Assembly: GCF_027925525.1 (NCBI RefSeq)
Contig: NZ_BSDJ01000038.1
Coordinates: forward strand, 1 to 64,000
Reading direction: 5' to 3'
Source: Paenibacillus tyrphae
GTDB taxonomy: Bacteria > Bacillota > Bacilli > Paenibacillales > NBRC-103111
Length of the DNA stretch: 64,000 bases
This document shows positions 1 to 8,387 of this stretch, piece after piece (position 1 is the first letter of the stretch; each line of letters begins with the position of its first letter). The notes under the pieces are model-generated. The model made no database searches and was not told the origin of the DNA. It saw nothing but the letters and a program-made list of their open reading frames with translations. The translations under genes and the position numbers were made by a program.

Positions 1-96
1 CCAATCAAGTTCACGGGTTTCAAGAGCGGCTGGAGGGATATACCCCACCGGTGTATGCAGAGAATTTCTACGCGAAGCGGGTTTCTCAACAAGCGA

Positions 97-127
97 AGCC
101 CCTAACCTTTCACATGGTCAAGGGGCT
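97..127 (-). terminator. Hairpin downstream of the ytoI-like gene
   Basis: An inverted repeat (AGCCCCT...AGGGGCT, extended by ACC/GGT) lies just beyond the stop of the CBS regulator. The tract after it on the minus strand is only weakly T-rich, so termination is inferred. Confidence 0.4.
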
Positions 128-140
128 CGCAATTCTAACC

Positions 141-1463
141 TTAATCCGTCAAACGGCAAGTAAACGTGGACTTCGCCATCCGTTTCCCGTCGCAGAAAAT
201 ATCCACTTCGATCTTCCCGTACCTGCGGCTCATCTCCAGCACGTTCGGCACGCATTCGATTACGCTATCGATCGGGATCGGCAGCAAAAAATAATTCGAG
301 GAACTGTCCACGATTAAGTCGCCTCTTTTTTGCTCCCGGATCGTGCGGATCGCAACCTGGCTCATCAGAGTCGTCAAAATGCCTTCCGACACCGTCCCGA
401 TCGGATTGGTCATTTGGGCGGTAACGGTTCCCCTGTAATAAAATTCACCGTCCTTGCCCCGCACTTTCTCCATCCCGGACCAGATTTGATCCTCAAGGGT
501 TTCCCCGTGCTGCGGCTGCGTTTGCAAATACTGCATCGCCTTGAGCACATCGTCCCGGCTGATCACGCCGACCATTTTTCCGTCCTTGCCGACTACGGGC
601 AGCAGCTCGATGCCCTCCCACACCATCGTATGGCTGACCGAGGCGACGGGTGCCTGGTCGCTCACGGTGAGCGGGTCCAGCGTCATGAGCTGGTGAATCG
701 GCTGTCCCGCTTCGGCGCCGACGACGTCCTTTGCCGTCACCATGCCGATCGGCTTGTTCCGTTCGTCCGCGACCGGGAAGCGGGTATGCCCAGTTTCGTC
801 CATCCAATGGCGCATGTCCGAGACGGTATCCTCGGCGCGCAGCGAATAGACTCGGGTATCCGTTCGGATAATGTCGCGGACGAGCATAATTTTTTTCTTG
901 ATCAATTGGTCGTAGATCGCGCGGTTGATCATCGTCGCCACGGTGAACGTATCGTAGCTGGTGCTAATAATCGGCAGCTCAAGCTCGTCGGCCAGCTCCT
1001 TGGCCTCGTCCAGCGTCTGGAAGCCGCCCGTCACGAGGATGCCGGCGCCCTGCCCCAACGCATAGAGATGCGCCTGGGTACGGTTGCCGACAATGAGCAG
1101 ATTGCCCGGCTCGATGTAGCGTTTCATCGCTTCGAGCTGCATCGCCCCGATCACGAATTTATTCAAAGACTTATGAAGGCCGCCCGCACCGCCGAGCACC
1201 TCGCCGTCCACAATGTTGACCACCTCGGCGAACGTCAGCTTATCGATCGCCTGCGGTTCTTTTTTCTCCACCCGCACCGTGCCCGTACGGTCCTTCGTGC
1301 TGACATAACCCAGACTTTCCGCTTCCTTCATCGCGCGGTAGGCCGTTCCCTCGCTGACTTCGAGGGCCTGGGCAATTTTACGGACGGAGATGTGCGTTCC
1401 TACGCTCAATTCCTCGATGTATCGAATGATCTGCTCGTGCTTGGTCAGCGTCTCTTCCTGCAT
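141..1463 (-). CDS. ytoI: YtoI-like CBS/DRTGG transcriptional regulator
   Basis: The 440-residue protein has the same length and architecture as B. subtilis YtoI. A winged-helix N-terminus (about 1-60, recognition region SEGTAYRAMKEAE) is followed by a DRTGG domain (about 70-185), two CBS domains (about 190-310, with GMVTAKDVVG and GVISRDDVLKAM) and a C-terminal hotdog-like domain (about 320-440). The layout suggests a DNA-binding protein that senses a nucleotide or acyl ligand; the ligand is unknown in the family. GTG and ATG are adjacent at the start; the ATG is chosen because GGGTGA sits about six bases before it. It stands alone, with no same-strand neighbour close by. Confidence 0.85.
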   Translation of the reverse strand: MQEETLTKHEQIIRYIEELSVGTHISVRKIAQALEVSEGTAYRAMKEAESLGYVSTKDRTGTVRVEKKEPQAIDKLTFAEVVNIVDGEVLGGAGGLHKSLNKFVIGAMQLEAMKRYIEPGNLLIVGNRTQAHLYALGQGAGILVTGGFQTLDEAKELADELELPIISTSYDTFTVATMINRAIYDQLIKKKIMLVRDIIRTDTRVYSLRAEDTVSDMRHWMDETGHTRFPVADERNKPIGMVTAKDVVGAEAGQPIHQLMTLDPLTVSDQAPVASVSHTMVWEGIELLPVVGKDGKMVGVISRDDVLKAMQYLQTQPQHGETLEDQIWSGMEKVRGKDGEFYYRGTVTAQMTNPIGTVSEGILTTLMSQVAIRTIREQKRGDLIVDSSSNYFLLPIPIDSVIECVPNVLEMSRRYGKIEVDIFCDGKRMAKSTFTCRLTD

Positions 1464-1564
1464 CACTTCACCCGCCTAGTTTACAACGGTAACAATCTTT
1501 AACAATTATACTATAAGCGGATGCACAAAAATAGAGCCCAGACACCGACAAGTGTGACTTGCAT

Positions 1565-2078
1565 TCATTCTTTTACCGGCTCGCTGGGAACTTCAACACC
1601 TGAGGTATATCCTCCGCTGTTGATTAACCCGGTAAAGGCCGGGCCTTGAAATCCCGGGTCGATGATCTGACGGGTACGCGAATGAACGCCATCGCAGCCG
1701 ATCAGGTAGTCTCCGGAGACGCTGGTGCCGTCCTGAAAAGTCGCAACGGCTCCTCCTTCCGCGGCTGCCTTAATATCTTCCAGCTTTTTGCCGCGAAGGA
1801 TGGGGATGCCCTGGCGTTCGACTTCATCCGAGAGGATGTTGCCTAGAGGAACGCGCTTGATAAAAACGCTTTTCAAGCCTCCTCCCACCAGCACGCCGCC
1901 GCCCAAATGCTTCCCCCTTCCATTCCACATCTTCCATTTACTTACCGCAGATCCTTCCTTCAAGACCGCTTGGTCAAGTCCGAGCTCCTGCAGGACAGCC
2001 AACCCGTTGCAAGATAACGTAAGCGAGAACCCTTCGGAAGATGTTCGTGCTTCGTAAATCTCCGCCTCAATACCCACT
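1565..2078 (-). pseudogene. FAD-dependent monooxygenase fragment, both ends missing
   Basis: The frame encodes the middle of a UbiH/PheA-type FAD monooxygenase. It starts at the end of the first Rossmann unit (IEAEIYEAR, with the family glutamate that binds the FAD ribose) and keeps the substrate-side segment and the second FAD motif (GDYLIGCDGVHSRTR). The N-terminal GxGxxG strand is absent and the protein stops after VPSEP, where intact members continue for about 200 residues. Its 5' end is joined directly to the 3' end of the padR gene in another frame, so this looks like the product of a deletion rather than a working gene. An in-frame ATG exists but no full enzyme can be made. Confidence 0.8.
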
Positions 2079-2595
2079 GCCATTCGGCCATCAGCACCGC
2101 CCGCTTATACTCGGTTTCAAGCATGAACAATCTGGGGATAGTATCTTTGTAGGTTTGCAGATCCGAGCTTACGCGTTGAATTTCTTTTTCAAGAAGGGAC
2201 GATCTTCGTTCCAACTGCTGCAAGACGTCATCCGGCGTCAGTAGAGACAGGAAAGATACGGCAACGGGAAAATCGGGGAACTCTTGAGAAGGCACAGACA
2301 GCATATCCCGAAGCCATTCCCGAAATAGCTTCCGACCGTCCTCCGTAGATTCGTAAACCGTACGGTCGGGTTTTCCGGGTTCCTTCAACGTTTCACGAAC
2401 TGCGATCAATCCGTCCCGCAGCAGACGATCGATCGTTTGATAAATACTCGTACGTTGGCGTACGTTAATCACTTCATCCTTTCCTCTTTCTTTAAGCAGT
2501 TGCTGCATTCGGTATGGGTGCATCGGTTCTTCCGCAAGAAGCGCAAGGATGGCCAGGGCGACGGGGGAACGTTGGATTGTATTCGTCTTTTTCAT
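1960..2595 (-). CDS. PadR-family regulator with altered C-terminus
   Basis: The first ~175 residues are a normal PadR regulator: an N-terminal winged helix (ALAILALLAEEPMHPYRMQQ, then RTSIYQTIDRLLRDGLI) and the C-terminal Vir domain with a long helix up to the family-typical MAEWQWVLR. The last ~35 residues (from RRFTKHEH on) do not resemble PadR and come from reading the adjoining monooxygenase fragment out of frame, so the true C-terminus was lost by deletion. PadR/monooxygenase pairs are common, with the regulator controlling the enzyme; here both lost their joining ends. Start is the ATG giving MKKTNTIQRS; a longer frame upstream lacks an RBS. Divergent from lgt. The DNA-binding domain is intact and may still work. 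Confidence 0.75.
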   Translation of the reverse strand: MKKTNTIQRSPVALAILALLAEEPMHPYRMQQLLKERGKDEVINVRQRTSIYQTIDRLLRDGLIAVRETLKEPGKPDRTVYESTEDGRKLFREWLRDMLSVPSQEFPDFPVAVSFLSLLTPDDVLQQLERRSSLLEKEIQRVSSDLQTYKDTIPRLFMLETEYKRAVLMAEWQWVLRRRFTKHEHLPKGSRLRYLATGWLSCRSSDLTKRS

Positions 2596-2676
2596 AGTTA
2601 TAATGTTACTATCTATAACTATGTCAACTGGTTTCATCACTTCCGTACTTGAAAAGACCTATCGTACTAAATTATT

Positions 2677-3507
2677 ATGTTCATTATCATCCTAACGCAG
2701 AAAGAAGTGGCCGAATTGCATCAATATATTGCACACCTAGGTTCTTTTCCCATTCGTTCGTACAGCATCTTGTTTGTTTTGGCGATTATCCTTGGCGTTG
2801 GATTTACGATCACGTTAGCCAAGCTGCAAAAAAAAGATCACTTGGCAGAGCATTTGATGAACTTGATTGTGCCGATGATGATCGGAGCCATTATCGGTTC
2901 CAGATTTTGGACGGTATTTTTCTTTGATTGGGAGTTTTACTCCAAACATCCGGGAGAGATTATCGCGATATGGCATGGCGGCTTGTCGATTCAGGGGGGA
3001 GTAATAGGGGCGATTCTTGTAGGGATTTGGTATGTTCGTAAGCACAAACTATCGTTTTGGGAAATGGCAGACTTGTGCGCTCCGGGTCTCATTCTTGCCC
3101 AAAGTATCGGCCGCGATGCCAACTTGATGAACGGCGATGCTTTTGGCGATCCGACAGGCGGCAATTTTGGTATTTTGTATCCCGAAGGCACCAACGCAAG
3201 AGCCACCTATGGCGATCAACCGCTATGGCCCGCCGAAGTATGGGAAGGACAAATGGATATTGTCATTTTTGCCCTGCTCATGATTCTTTTGAGAAAAAAA
3301 TTAAAACGCGGCTATCTGTTTCTTGCGTACAATATCCTCTACAATATAGGACGATTCCTGTTGGAAATGCTGCGCGGCGATTCGCCAAGATATTTATTTC
3401 ATTGGACGGCAGCGCAATGGACATCGGCAACGATCGTTATACTTTCATTAGCAATTGGCGTTTACCTTCATTTTCGGGCTCCACAAACGGAAGAAGGCAC
3501 GGCATAG
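2677..3507 (+). CDS. lgt: Prolipoprotein diacylglyceryl transferase
   Basis: Lgt moves diacylglycerol from phosphatidylglycerol to the lipobox cysteine of prolipoproteins at the outer face of the membrane. The 276-residue protein shows about seven membrane segments, the HGGLSIQGG motif near residue 100 and the Lgt signature around residue 145 in the variant form GRDANLMNGDAFG, where most members have GRxGNFxNGE. It lies apart from hprK/ppaX, the usual chromosomal setting of lgt in Bacillus, so it may be a second copy. It diverges from padR across about 80 bases; no strong RBS is visible before the ATG. A hairpin follows the stop. Confidence 0.85.
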   Translation: MFIIILTQKEVAELHQYIAHLGSFPIRSYSILFVLAIILGVGFTITLAKLQKKDHLAEHLMNLIVPMMIGAIIGSRFWTVFFFDWEFYSKHPGEIIAIWHGGLSIQGGVIGAILVGIWYVRKHKLSFWEMADLCAPGLILAQSIGRDANLMNGDAFGDPTGGNFGILYPEGTNARATYGDQPLWPAEVWEGQMDIVIFALLMILLRKKLKRGYLFLAYNILYNIGRFLLEMLRGDSPRYLFHWTAAQWTSATIVILSLAIGVYLHFRAPQTEEGTA

Positions 3508-3552
3508 CCATCCATCATTCGTCCGGTAAGGCTTGCAAAATATGTTCTTCAG

Positions 3553-3582
3553 GTCGCGAAAAATATCGCGGCTCTTTTTTTC
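3553..3582 (+). terminator. Intrinsic terminator after lgt
   Basis: GTCGCGA and TCGCGGC form a short stem around an A-rich loop and are followed by a run of T, placed shortly after the lgt stop. Confidence 0.65.
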
Positions 3583-3637
3583 TTGACCCTCCCCTTGGAG
3601 GAGTCTGTACACTAAAATACGAAAGGAGGAACACGAC

Positions 3638-4393
3638 ATACTGTATACGGTCAAAGAAATATCTTCACTGTCCGGCGTAACCGTCAAGACGCTGCATCAT
3701 TACCATAAAATCGGGCTTCTGCTGCCGTGCGCGGTCAGCGAAGCGGGATACCGGTTATATGGGATGAAAGAGCTGGAACGTCTGCAGCACATTTTGTTTT
3801 ACCGGGAATTGGAACTTCCTTTGAAGGAAATTGCGCGGCTGCTTGAGGAGGAACCTGAGCGGCACTCGATTCTCGCGCGGCAGGAGGAACTGCTTCTGCT
3901 CCGCAAGCAAAGGCTGGAAACGATTATTCAAACCTTACAACAATCCATGTCCAGCATGGAGAAGGGAGAAATCATGAACAGTAAAGATATGTTCAAAGGA
4001 TTCGAAAGCGCGCAGGAATGGGAAGAGGCATTGGAGGAACAGAATCGGCATTTGAAGGACGCCTACGGCTACGACATGCTCGATTCCGCAGAAATCGATG
4101 CGCAAAACATGAATGAGCAAGCTCTAGAGGCAGCGGCATTTATGAACCATATCGCAGAAGCTTTGCGAACGGGGATCAAGCACAGCGATGCGGAAATTCA
4201 GCGGCTGATCCGGGAACACCTAGACTTTATGAACAAGCACGGGCATACCGTCACCGCTGCGGATTTTGCGGCCCAAACGCGTTTTTTCCTCGGCGACGAC
4301 TTTCATCTTCGCATGCTGGAAGGCCAGCAAACCGGATTGGCGTATTACCTGTCCGCGGCAGCCGAGTCCTACGCGGCGGCAGAACAACAATAA
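3638..4393 (+). CDS. MerR-family regulator with TipAS domain
   Basis: The frame encodes a MerR helix-turn-helix (LYTVKEISSLSGVTVKTLHH, then GYRLYG), a dimer helix (about 75-110) and a C-terminal TipAS domain (about 120-250), as in Mta and TipA regulators that bind drugs and switch on efflux genes. The reading frame is open well upstream of its first ATG, which lies inside the DNA-binding domain. The proper beginning is at ATA-CTG, seven bases after a strong AGGAGGA, so the start codon is ATA or CTG; relatives begin with Met-Leu-Tyr-Thr, pointing to an ATG changed to ATA. Expression may therefore be weak. About 251 residues; a terminator follows. Confidence 0.75.
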   Translation: MLYTVKEISSLSGVTVKTLHHYHKIGLLLPCAVSEAGYRLYGMKELERLQHILFYRELELPLKEIARLLEEEPERHSILARQEELLLLRKQRLETIIQTLQQSMSSMEKGEIMNSKDMFKGFESAQEWEEALEEQNRHLKDAYGYDMLDSAEIDAQNMNEQALEAAAFMNHIAEALRTGIKHSDAEIQRLIREHLDFMNKHGHTVTAADFAAQTRFFLGDDFHLRMLEGQQTGLAYYLSAAAESYAAAEQQ

Positions 4394-4418
4394 ACAACAT
4401 AGTCTCCCCAAAAAACTA

Positions 4419-4454
4419 CAGCTCCCTTCCGCGCAGGAAAGGAGCTGTTTTTTT
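4419..4454 (+). terminator. Intrinsic terminator after the merR gene
   Basis: CAGCTCCCTTCC pairs with GGAAAGGAGCTG (one mismatch) and is followed by seven T. Confidence 0.8.
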
Positions 4455-4472
4455 GCGAGTCGATACGGCCCG

Positions 4473-4655
4473 CTACTCTTGAATTGCCGAATTGTACATG
4501 CTCAGAAAGATGGGCGACAGCGGATAAAATACCGTTTCCGAGCACTTATAGCATTCCGTATGATAGCAGTCCGCCAGCTCCTCTACCGTTTCACCGCAGC
4601 GGCTGCAGCACTTGGCCGGAAGCTGTTCGTAAAATTTCGTCGATGATTGAAACAT
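4473..4655 (-). CDS. yhfH: YhfH-family small zinc-ribbon protein
   Basis: This 60-residue protein matches the short YhfH family: an FYEQLPAK lead, a CSRCG pair, the EELADCYHTECYKC segment and no membrane helix. The four-cysteine pattern suggests zinc binding; the family has no assigned function. It is somewhat longer than the usual ~46 residues because of a tail after the last CYKC. It lies directly downstream of the malate synthase gene on the same strand and could be read through from it. Confidence 0.7.
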   Translation of the reverse strand: MFQSSTKFYEQLPAKCCSRCGETVEELADCYHTECYKCSETVFYPLSPIFLSMYNSAIQE

Positions 4656-4674
4656 ATTTCTTCTCCTCCGTTCC

Positions 4675-6276
4675 TTATAAATGTGCGTAGCTTGGGATGG
4701 TCAAAAAGTCCTCGAATGTCGCGGACGTCGTCATATCGCTAAACAGCGTTTTCGCCAGCATGTATTGTCCTTGTTCGAAACGGTCCGCGCCGACGCGCTC
4801 CCGAATCGCCTTCAGTTCTTCTTCGAGCAGCTCTCCGAACAGATCGGCCGTAACTTTGCGCCCGTCCTCCAGAATGCCCTTCGGATGATGAATCCATTGC
4901 CACAGCTGCGCCCGCGAAATTTCCGCAGTCGCCACGTCCTCCATCAGGTTGCGGATCGGAACCGCGCCGTAGCCCCGCAGCCACGCTTCCAAATAATGAA
5001 GCCCGACATGAATGTTCGTGCGCACGCCGGCTTCCGTAATCGGTCCCTGCGGAACTTCGAGCAGGTCGGCGGCCGTCACTTCGATGCCCGTCAGCTGCCG
5101 GTCGATCTGATTGGGCGCCGGCATCAGGCGGTCGAACACTTCCCGGGCAATCGGCACAAGGCCCGGATGGGCGACCCATGTTCCGTCATGCCCTTGTGTC
5201 GCTTCGCGCGTCTTATCCGCACGGACCTTCCGCATGGCCTCCTCGTTGGCTTCGGGATCGTCCTTGATCGGAATTTGCGCGGCCATGCCGCCGATGCAGG
5301 GCGCTCCCCGCTTGTGGCACGTCTGGATCGCGAGCAGCGAATATGCCCGCATAAACGGCGATTCCATCGTCACCAGGCCGCGGTCCGGCAAAATGACATG
5401 CTCCTGATTTCTGAGCTTTTTGATGTAGCTGAAAATATAATCCCATCGTCCGCAGTTGAGACCTGCGCTGTGCTCCCGCAGCTCATACAAAATTTCGTCC
5501 ATTTCAAAAGCCGCCAGGATCGTCTCGATCAGCACCGTCGCTTTGATCGTGCCTACGGGGATGCCCAGCTTCTCTTCGGCAAAGGTGAAGACATCGTTCC
5601 ACAATCTCGCTTCCAGATGGCTTTCCAGCTTCGGCAAGTAGAAGTACGGGGCGCTCCCCCGATCCAGCAGTTCCTGCGCGTTGTGGAAGAAGAACAGGCC
5701 GAAATCGAATAGTCCTGCCGACATCGGACGCTGATCGATCCATACGTGCTTTTCCTCCAAATGCCAGCCCCGGGGGCGGACCTTCAGCACGGCCGTCTGT
5801 TCATTCAGCGCATACGTCTTGCCTTCCGGGGACTCAAAGCGGATTGTTCGCCGCACGGCGTCCCGCATGTTGATTTGTCCTTCGATGCAATTGCTCCACT
5901 GCGGCGAATTCGCATCTTCAAAATCCGCCATATACAGCTTCGCACCGGAATTCAGCGCGTTGATGACCATTTTCCGGTCGCCGGCAGGCCCGGTGATCTC
6001 GACTCTGCGGTCGGCCAGATCGGGCGGGATCGGCGCAATGCGCCAATCCCCGCTGCGAACTTCCGCCGTCTCCTTCAAAAAATCGGGCAGTTCCCCTGCA
6101 TCGATCCGCTCCTGCCGCTCTTCCCGCTGTTTCAGCAAGGAGAGACGCCGATGACCGAATTTTTTCTCCAATTCCGCTATAAATTCCAGCGCGTCGGGAG
6201 TCAAGATTTCAAAGTAAGCCGGGTTGTGCATTCGGCCCTTCAGCAGCACGCCTTGTGAAACCGCATGATACGTCAT
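4675..6276 (-). CDS. aceB: Malate synthase A
   Basis: Malate synthase condenses glyoxylate with acetyl-CoA to malate, the second step of the glyoxylate shunt in the cytoplasm. The 533-residue protein has the size of the A isoform and family segments such as [24 protein letters not shown] (near 240), [14 protein letters not shown] and the C-terminal [14 protein letters not shown]. Start is ATG preceded by AAGGAGG at good spacing; a longer frame upstream has no such site. It lies 13 bases after aceA on the same strand, so the two form an operon that supports growth on acetate or fatty acids. Confidence 0.96.
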   Translation of the reverse strand: MTYHAVSQGVLLKGRMHNPAYFEILTPDALEFIAELEKKFGHRRLSLLKQREERQERIDAGELPDFLKETAEVRSGDWRIAPIPPDLADRRVEITGPAGDRKMVINALNSGAKLYMADFEDANSPQWSNCIEGQINMRDAVRRTIRFESPEGKTYALNEQTAVLKVRPRGWHLEEKHVWIDQRPMSAGLFDFGLFFFHNAQELLDRGSAPYFYLPKLESHLEARLWNDVFTFAEEKLGIPVGTIKATVLIETILAAFEMDEILYELREHSAGLNCGRWDYIFSYIKKLRNQEHVILPDRGLVTMESPFMRAYSLLAIQTCHKRGAPCIGGMAAQIPIKDDPEANEEAMRKVRADKTREATQGHDGTWVAHPGLVPIAREVFDRLMPAPNQIDRQLTGIEVTAADLLEVPQGPITEAGVRTNIHVGLHYLEAWLRGYGAVPIRNLMEDVATAEISRAQLWQWIHHPKGILEDGRKVTADLFGELLEEELKAIRERVGADRFEQGQYMLAKTLFSDMTTSATFEDFLTIPSYAHL

Positions 6277-6289
6277 CGCCTTGGCCTCC

Positions 6290-7576
6290 TTAGCCCGCAA
6301 ACTGTTCCGCTTCGGTAGAATCCTTGAGCGCCGTCGTCACGGAATCGCCTCCGGACAAGACAAGCGATACTTCATCGAAGTAGCCGGTTCCGACTTCGCG
6401 TTGGTGGCGGGTCGCTTCGTAGCCGTAGCGCTCGCTGGCGAACTCCGACTGCTGCAGTTCCGAGTAGGCGGCCATTCCGTGGTCGCGGTACCCTCTAGCC
6501 AATTCGAACATGCTGTGGTTCAACGAATGGAAGCCGGCCAGCGTTACGAATTGGAATTTGTAGCCCATCTTTCCTAATTCCCGTTGGAACGCCGCGATCG
6601 TGGCATCGTCCAGCTTCTTCTTCCAGTTGAACGAAGGCGAGCAGTTGTAGGCGAGCAGCTTGCCAGGGTACTTCGCGTGGATCGCTTCCGCAAACCGCCG
6701 CGCTTCCTCCAGATTCGGCTCAGACGTTTCGCACCAGACCATATCGGCATAAGGAGCGTATGCGAGACCGCGGGAAATGGCTTGGTCCAGCCCGTCTTTG
6801 ACATAATAGAAGCCTTCCGGCGAACGCTCGCCTGTTAGGAACGGCTTGTCGTTATCGTCGATATCGCTGGTCAGCAGCTTGGCTGCGTTCGCATCCGTTC
6901 TGGCGATGATCATCGTGTCGACGCCCATGACGTCGGCAGCGAGCCTGGCGGCGATCAGATGGCGGACCGCCTGCCGGGTAGGCAGCAGCACCTTGCCACC
7001 CATATGACCGCATTTCTTTTCGGAGGAGAGCTGATCCTCGAAGTGAACGGCCGCAGCTCCCGCTTCGATCATCGCTTTCATTAATTCGAAGACGTTGAGC
7101 GGTCCGCCGAAGCCCGCTTCCGCATCAGCCACGATCGGCAGGAAAAAGTCGATGTTCTCTTTCCCTTCCGCATTCTGGATTTGATCCGCTCTTTGCAGCG
7201 TCTGATTGATCCGCTTGACTACGGCAGGTACGCTGTTCGCAGGATACAAGCTTTGGTCGGGATACATCTGGCCGCTCAGGTTGGCGTCCGCCGCCACCTG
7301 CCAGCCGCTGAGATAGATGGCCTTCAGTCCCGCCTTCGCCTGCTGGAGAGCTTGATTGCCTGTCAGGGCGCCCAGGGCATGAACGTAATCTTCCGTATGA
7401 ACCAGCTTCCACAGCTTCTCCGCTCCCCGCTGTGCCAGTGTGTGCTCGATCAGTACCGAGCCACGCAAGCGAAGCACGTCTTCCGGACTGTAAGGGCGCC
7501 GTACCCCTTCGAACCGTTTCGAATTCCATTTTTGCTGAAGCTGTTCCGATTGCGCTTTACGATTATTGTTTGTCAT
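6290..7576 (-). CDS. aceA: Isocitrate lyase
   Basis: Isocitrate lyase splits isocitrate into succinate and glyoxylate, the first shunt step. The 428-residue protein carries the catalytic loop [10 protein letters not shown] near residue 190, the Mg-binding region with [10 protein letters not shown], and [11 protein letters not shown] towards the end. The ATG is preceded by AGGAGGG. It is the promoter-proximal gene of the aceA-aceB pair. A small zinc-knuckle gene lies about 75 bases upstream on the same strand and may be co-transcribed. Confidence 0.97.
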   Translation of the reverse strand: MTNNNRKAQSEQLQQKWNSKRFEGVRRPYSPEDVLRLRGSVLIEHTLAQRGAEKLWKLVHTEDYVHALGALTGNQALQQAKAGLKAIYLSGWQVAADANLSGQMYPDQSLYPANSVPAVVKRINQTLQRADQIQNAEGKENIDFFLPIVADAEAGFGGPLNVFELMKAMIEAGAAAVHFEDQLSSEKKCGHMGGKVLLPTRQAVRHLIAARLAADVMGVDTMIIARTDANAAKLLTSDIDDNDKPFLTGERSPEGFYYVKDGLDQAISRGLAYAPYADMVWCETSEPNLEEARRFAEAIHAKYPGKLLAYNCSPSFNWKKKLDDATIAAFQRELGKMGYKFQFVTLAGFHSLNHSMFELARGYRDHGMAAYSELQQSEFASERYGYEATRHQREVGTGYFDEVSLVLSGGDSVTTALKDSTEAEQFAG

Positions 7577-7650
7577 CCCTTTTGCCCTCCTGAAATTGGT
7601 TATAAGTTATATGAGTGATTTCGATGTTAGCGATTGGAAATCGATGCGGA

Positions 7651-7824
7651 CTACTCGTGGCTTTCTACGTAGCCGTTGCCGCAGCACCAGAAGCAGATGG
7701 TAACCTTCTTGCCTAAAGCGTCCCGGTATTCCGGCGTCTGCTTTTCGTCGTTCGCAGATACGCCGCCGGAATGAAAGTTAGGGGATTCAATTTCGCCATG
7801 ACCGTGACATATCGGACAATTCAT
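7651..7824 (-). CDS. Small protein with two CxxCxGxG-type zinc knuckles
   Basis: The 57-residue product begins MNCPICHGHGEI and ends with CFWCCGNGYVESHE. The two CxxC(H/C)G(H/N)G units resemble the DnaJ zinc-finger repeat and probably bind one zinc together. No family name can be assigned. The start is fixed by GGAGGT seven bases upstream of the ATG; a frame five codons longer would bury this RBS. A good SigA-type promoter lies about 55 bases upstream of the start codon. It precedes aceA on the same strand, but a role in the glyoxylate shunt is only a guess. Confidence 0.65.
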   Translation of the reverse strand: MNCPICHGHGEIESPNFHSGGVSANDEKQTPEYRDALGKKVTICFWCCGNGYVESHE

Positions 7825-7879
7825 GTGAACTACCTCCATTTGTTATTATTATAGTACAGTGTTTTTGTTCGATGAGGTT

Positions 7880-7908
7880 ATTATATAACAATAATTCGAA
7901 CTGTTCAA
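7880..7908 (-). promoter_or_regulatory. SigA-type promoter of the small zinc-knuckle gene
   Basis: On the minus strand TTGAAC and TATAAT are separated by 17 bases. GTTCGA and TCGAAC half-sites flank the -10 region about 30 bases apart and could be an operator. Confidence 0.6.
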
Positions 7909-7997
7909 TACTGTTTTTAAAATTTTTTATCTGTTTTATAACAGCATATGCAAAACAAGCTTTGCCTGCATGCTCCAAATCCGCGATAAAACGCCAA

Positions 7998-8035
7998 AAA
8001 GCGGCTCCTCCCTTTTCGGGAAAAGCCGCTTCTCG
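7998..8035 (-). terminator. Hairpin downstream of the 62-residue gene
   Basis: AAGCGGCT and AGCCGCTT form a stem shortly after the small hypothetical gene on the minus strand; the following minus-strand sequence is moderately T-rich. Confidence 0.5.
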
Positions 8036-8054
8036 GATGTGTATTGAACCCATG

Positions 8055-8243
8055 TTACTCCGCCGAAGAGCGCGCCCGCTCCGAACCGGAATCGTCCGCT
8101 CCCCCGGCGAGGCCGTCCATCACCCGCTCCACGAATTTGCTGATTCCATCGGTCGCTGCCCTATCCTCCTGATCCGGAGGTGTCGTAATGCTGTTATTCG
8201 TAAAATGTTCGAAATACCCCTCTTGTTGTTCTTCCCGCTCCAT
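8055..8243 (-). CDS. Hypothetical small acidic protein
   Basis: The 62-residue product (MEREEQQEGYFEHFTNNSIT...) is strongly charged, has no membrane helix, signal peptide or cysteine, and is not recognised. A GGAGG seven bases before the ATG supports this start over an ATG seven codons upstream, and a hairpin follows the stop, so it is likely a real gene. It lies between the siderophore operon and the zinc-knuckle gene, with terminators on both sides, and seems monocistronic. Confidence 0.5.
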   Translation of the reverse strand: MEREEQQEGYFEHFTNNSITTPPDQEDRAATDGISKFVERVMDGLAGGADDSGSERARSSAE

Positions 8244-8311
8244 CGCCAAACCTCCACCTGTCAAGATGAAGATAGGGTTGACGCCAGGCGCGATAATTAT
8301 TCACTTAACAA

Positions 8312-8355
8312 AACAAACTCCCTTATCGCCGGCCGGGCAATAAAGGGAGTTTGTT
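8312..8355 (-). terminator. Intrinsic terminator of the siderophore operon
   Basis: A 13-base perfect stem (AACAAACTCCCTT / AAGGGAGTTTGTT) lies about 30 bases after the yclQ stop; T-rich on both outer sides. Confidence 0.8.
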
Positions 8356-8387
8356 CATGCTGCAGCGTTATGACGACGCGGTTATTA

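Noticed and set aside
330-1502. Long open frame on the plus strand, opposite the ytoI-like gene
   Set aside because: It is the mirror of a real gene in GC-rich DNA; composition is Arg/His-rich and no known domain appears.
4681-5712. Long plus-strand frame opposite malate synthase
   Set aside because: It overlaps a certain gene on the other strand and has no domain or RBS.
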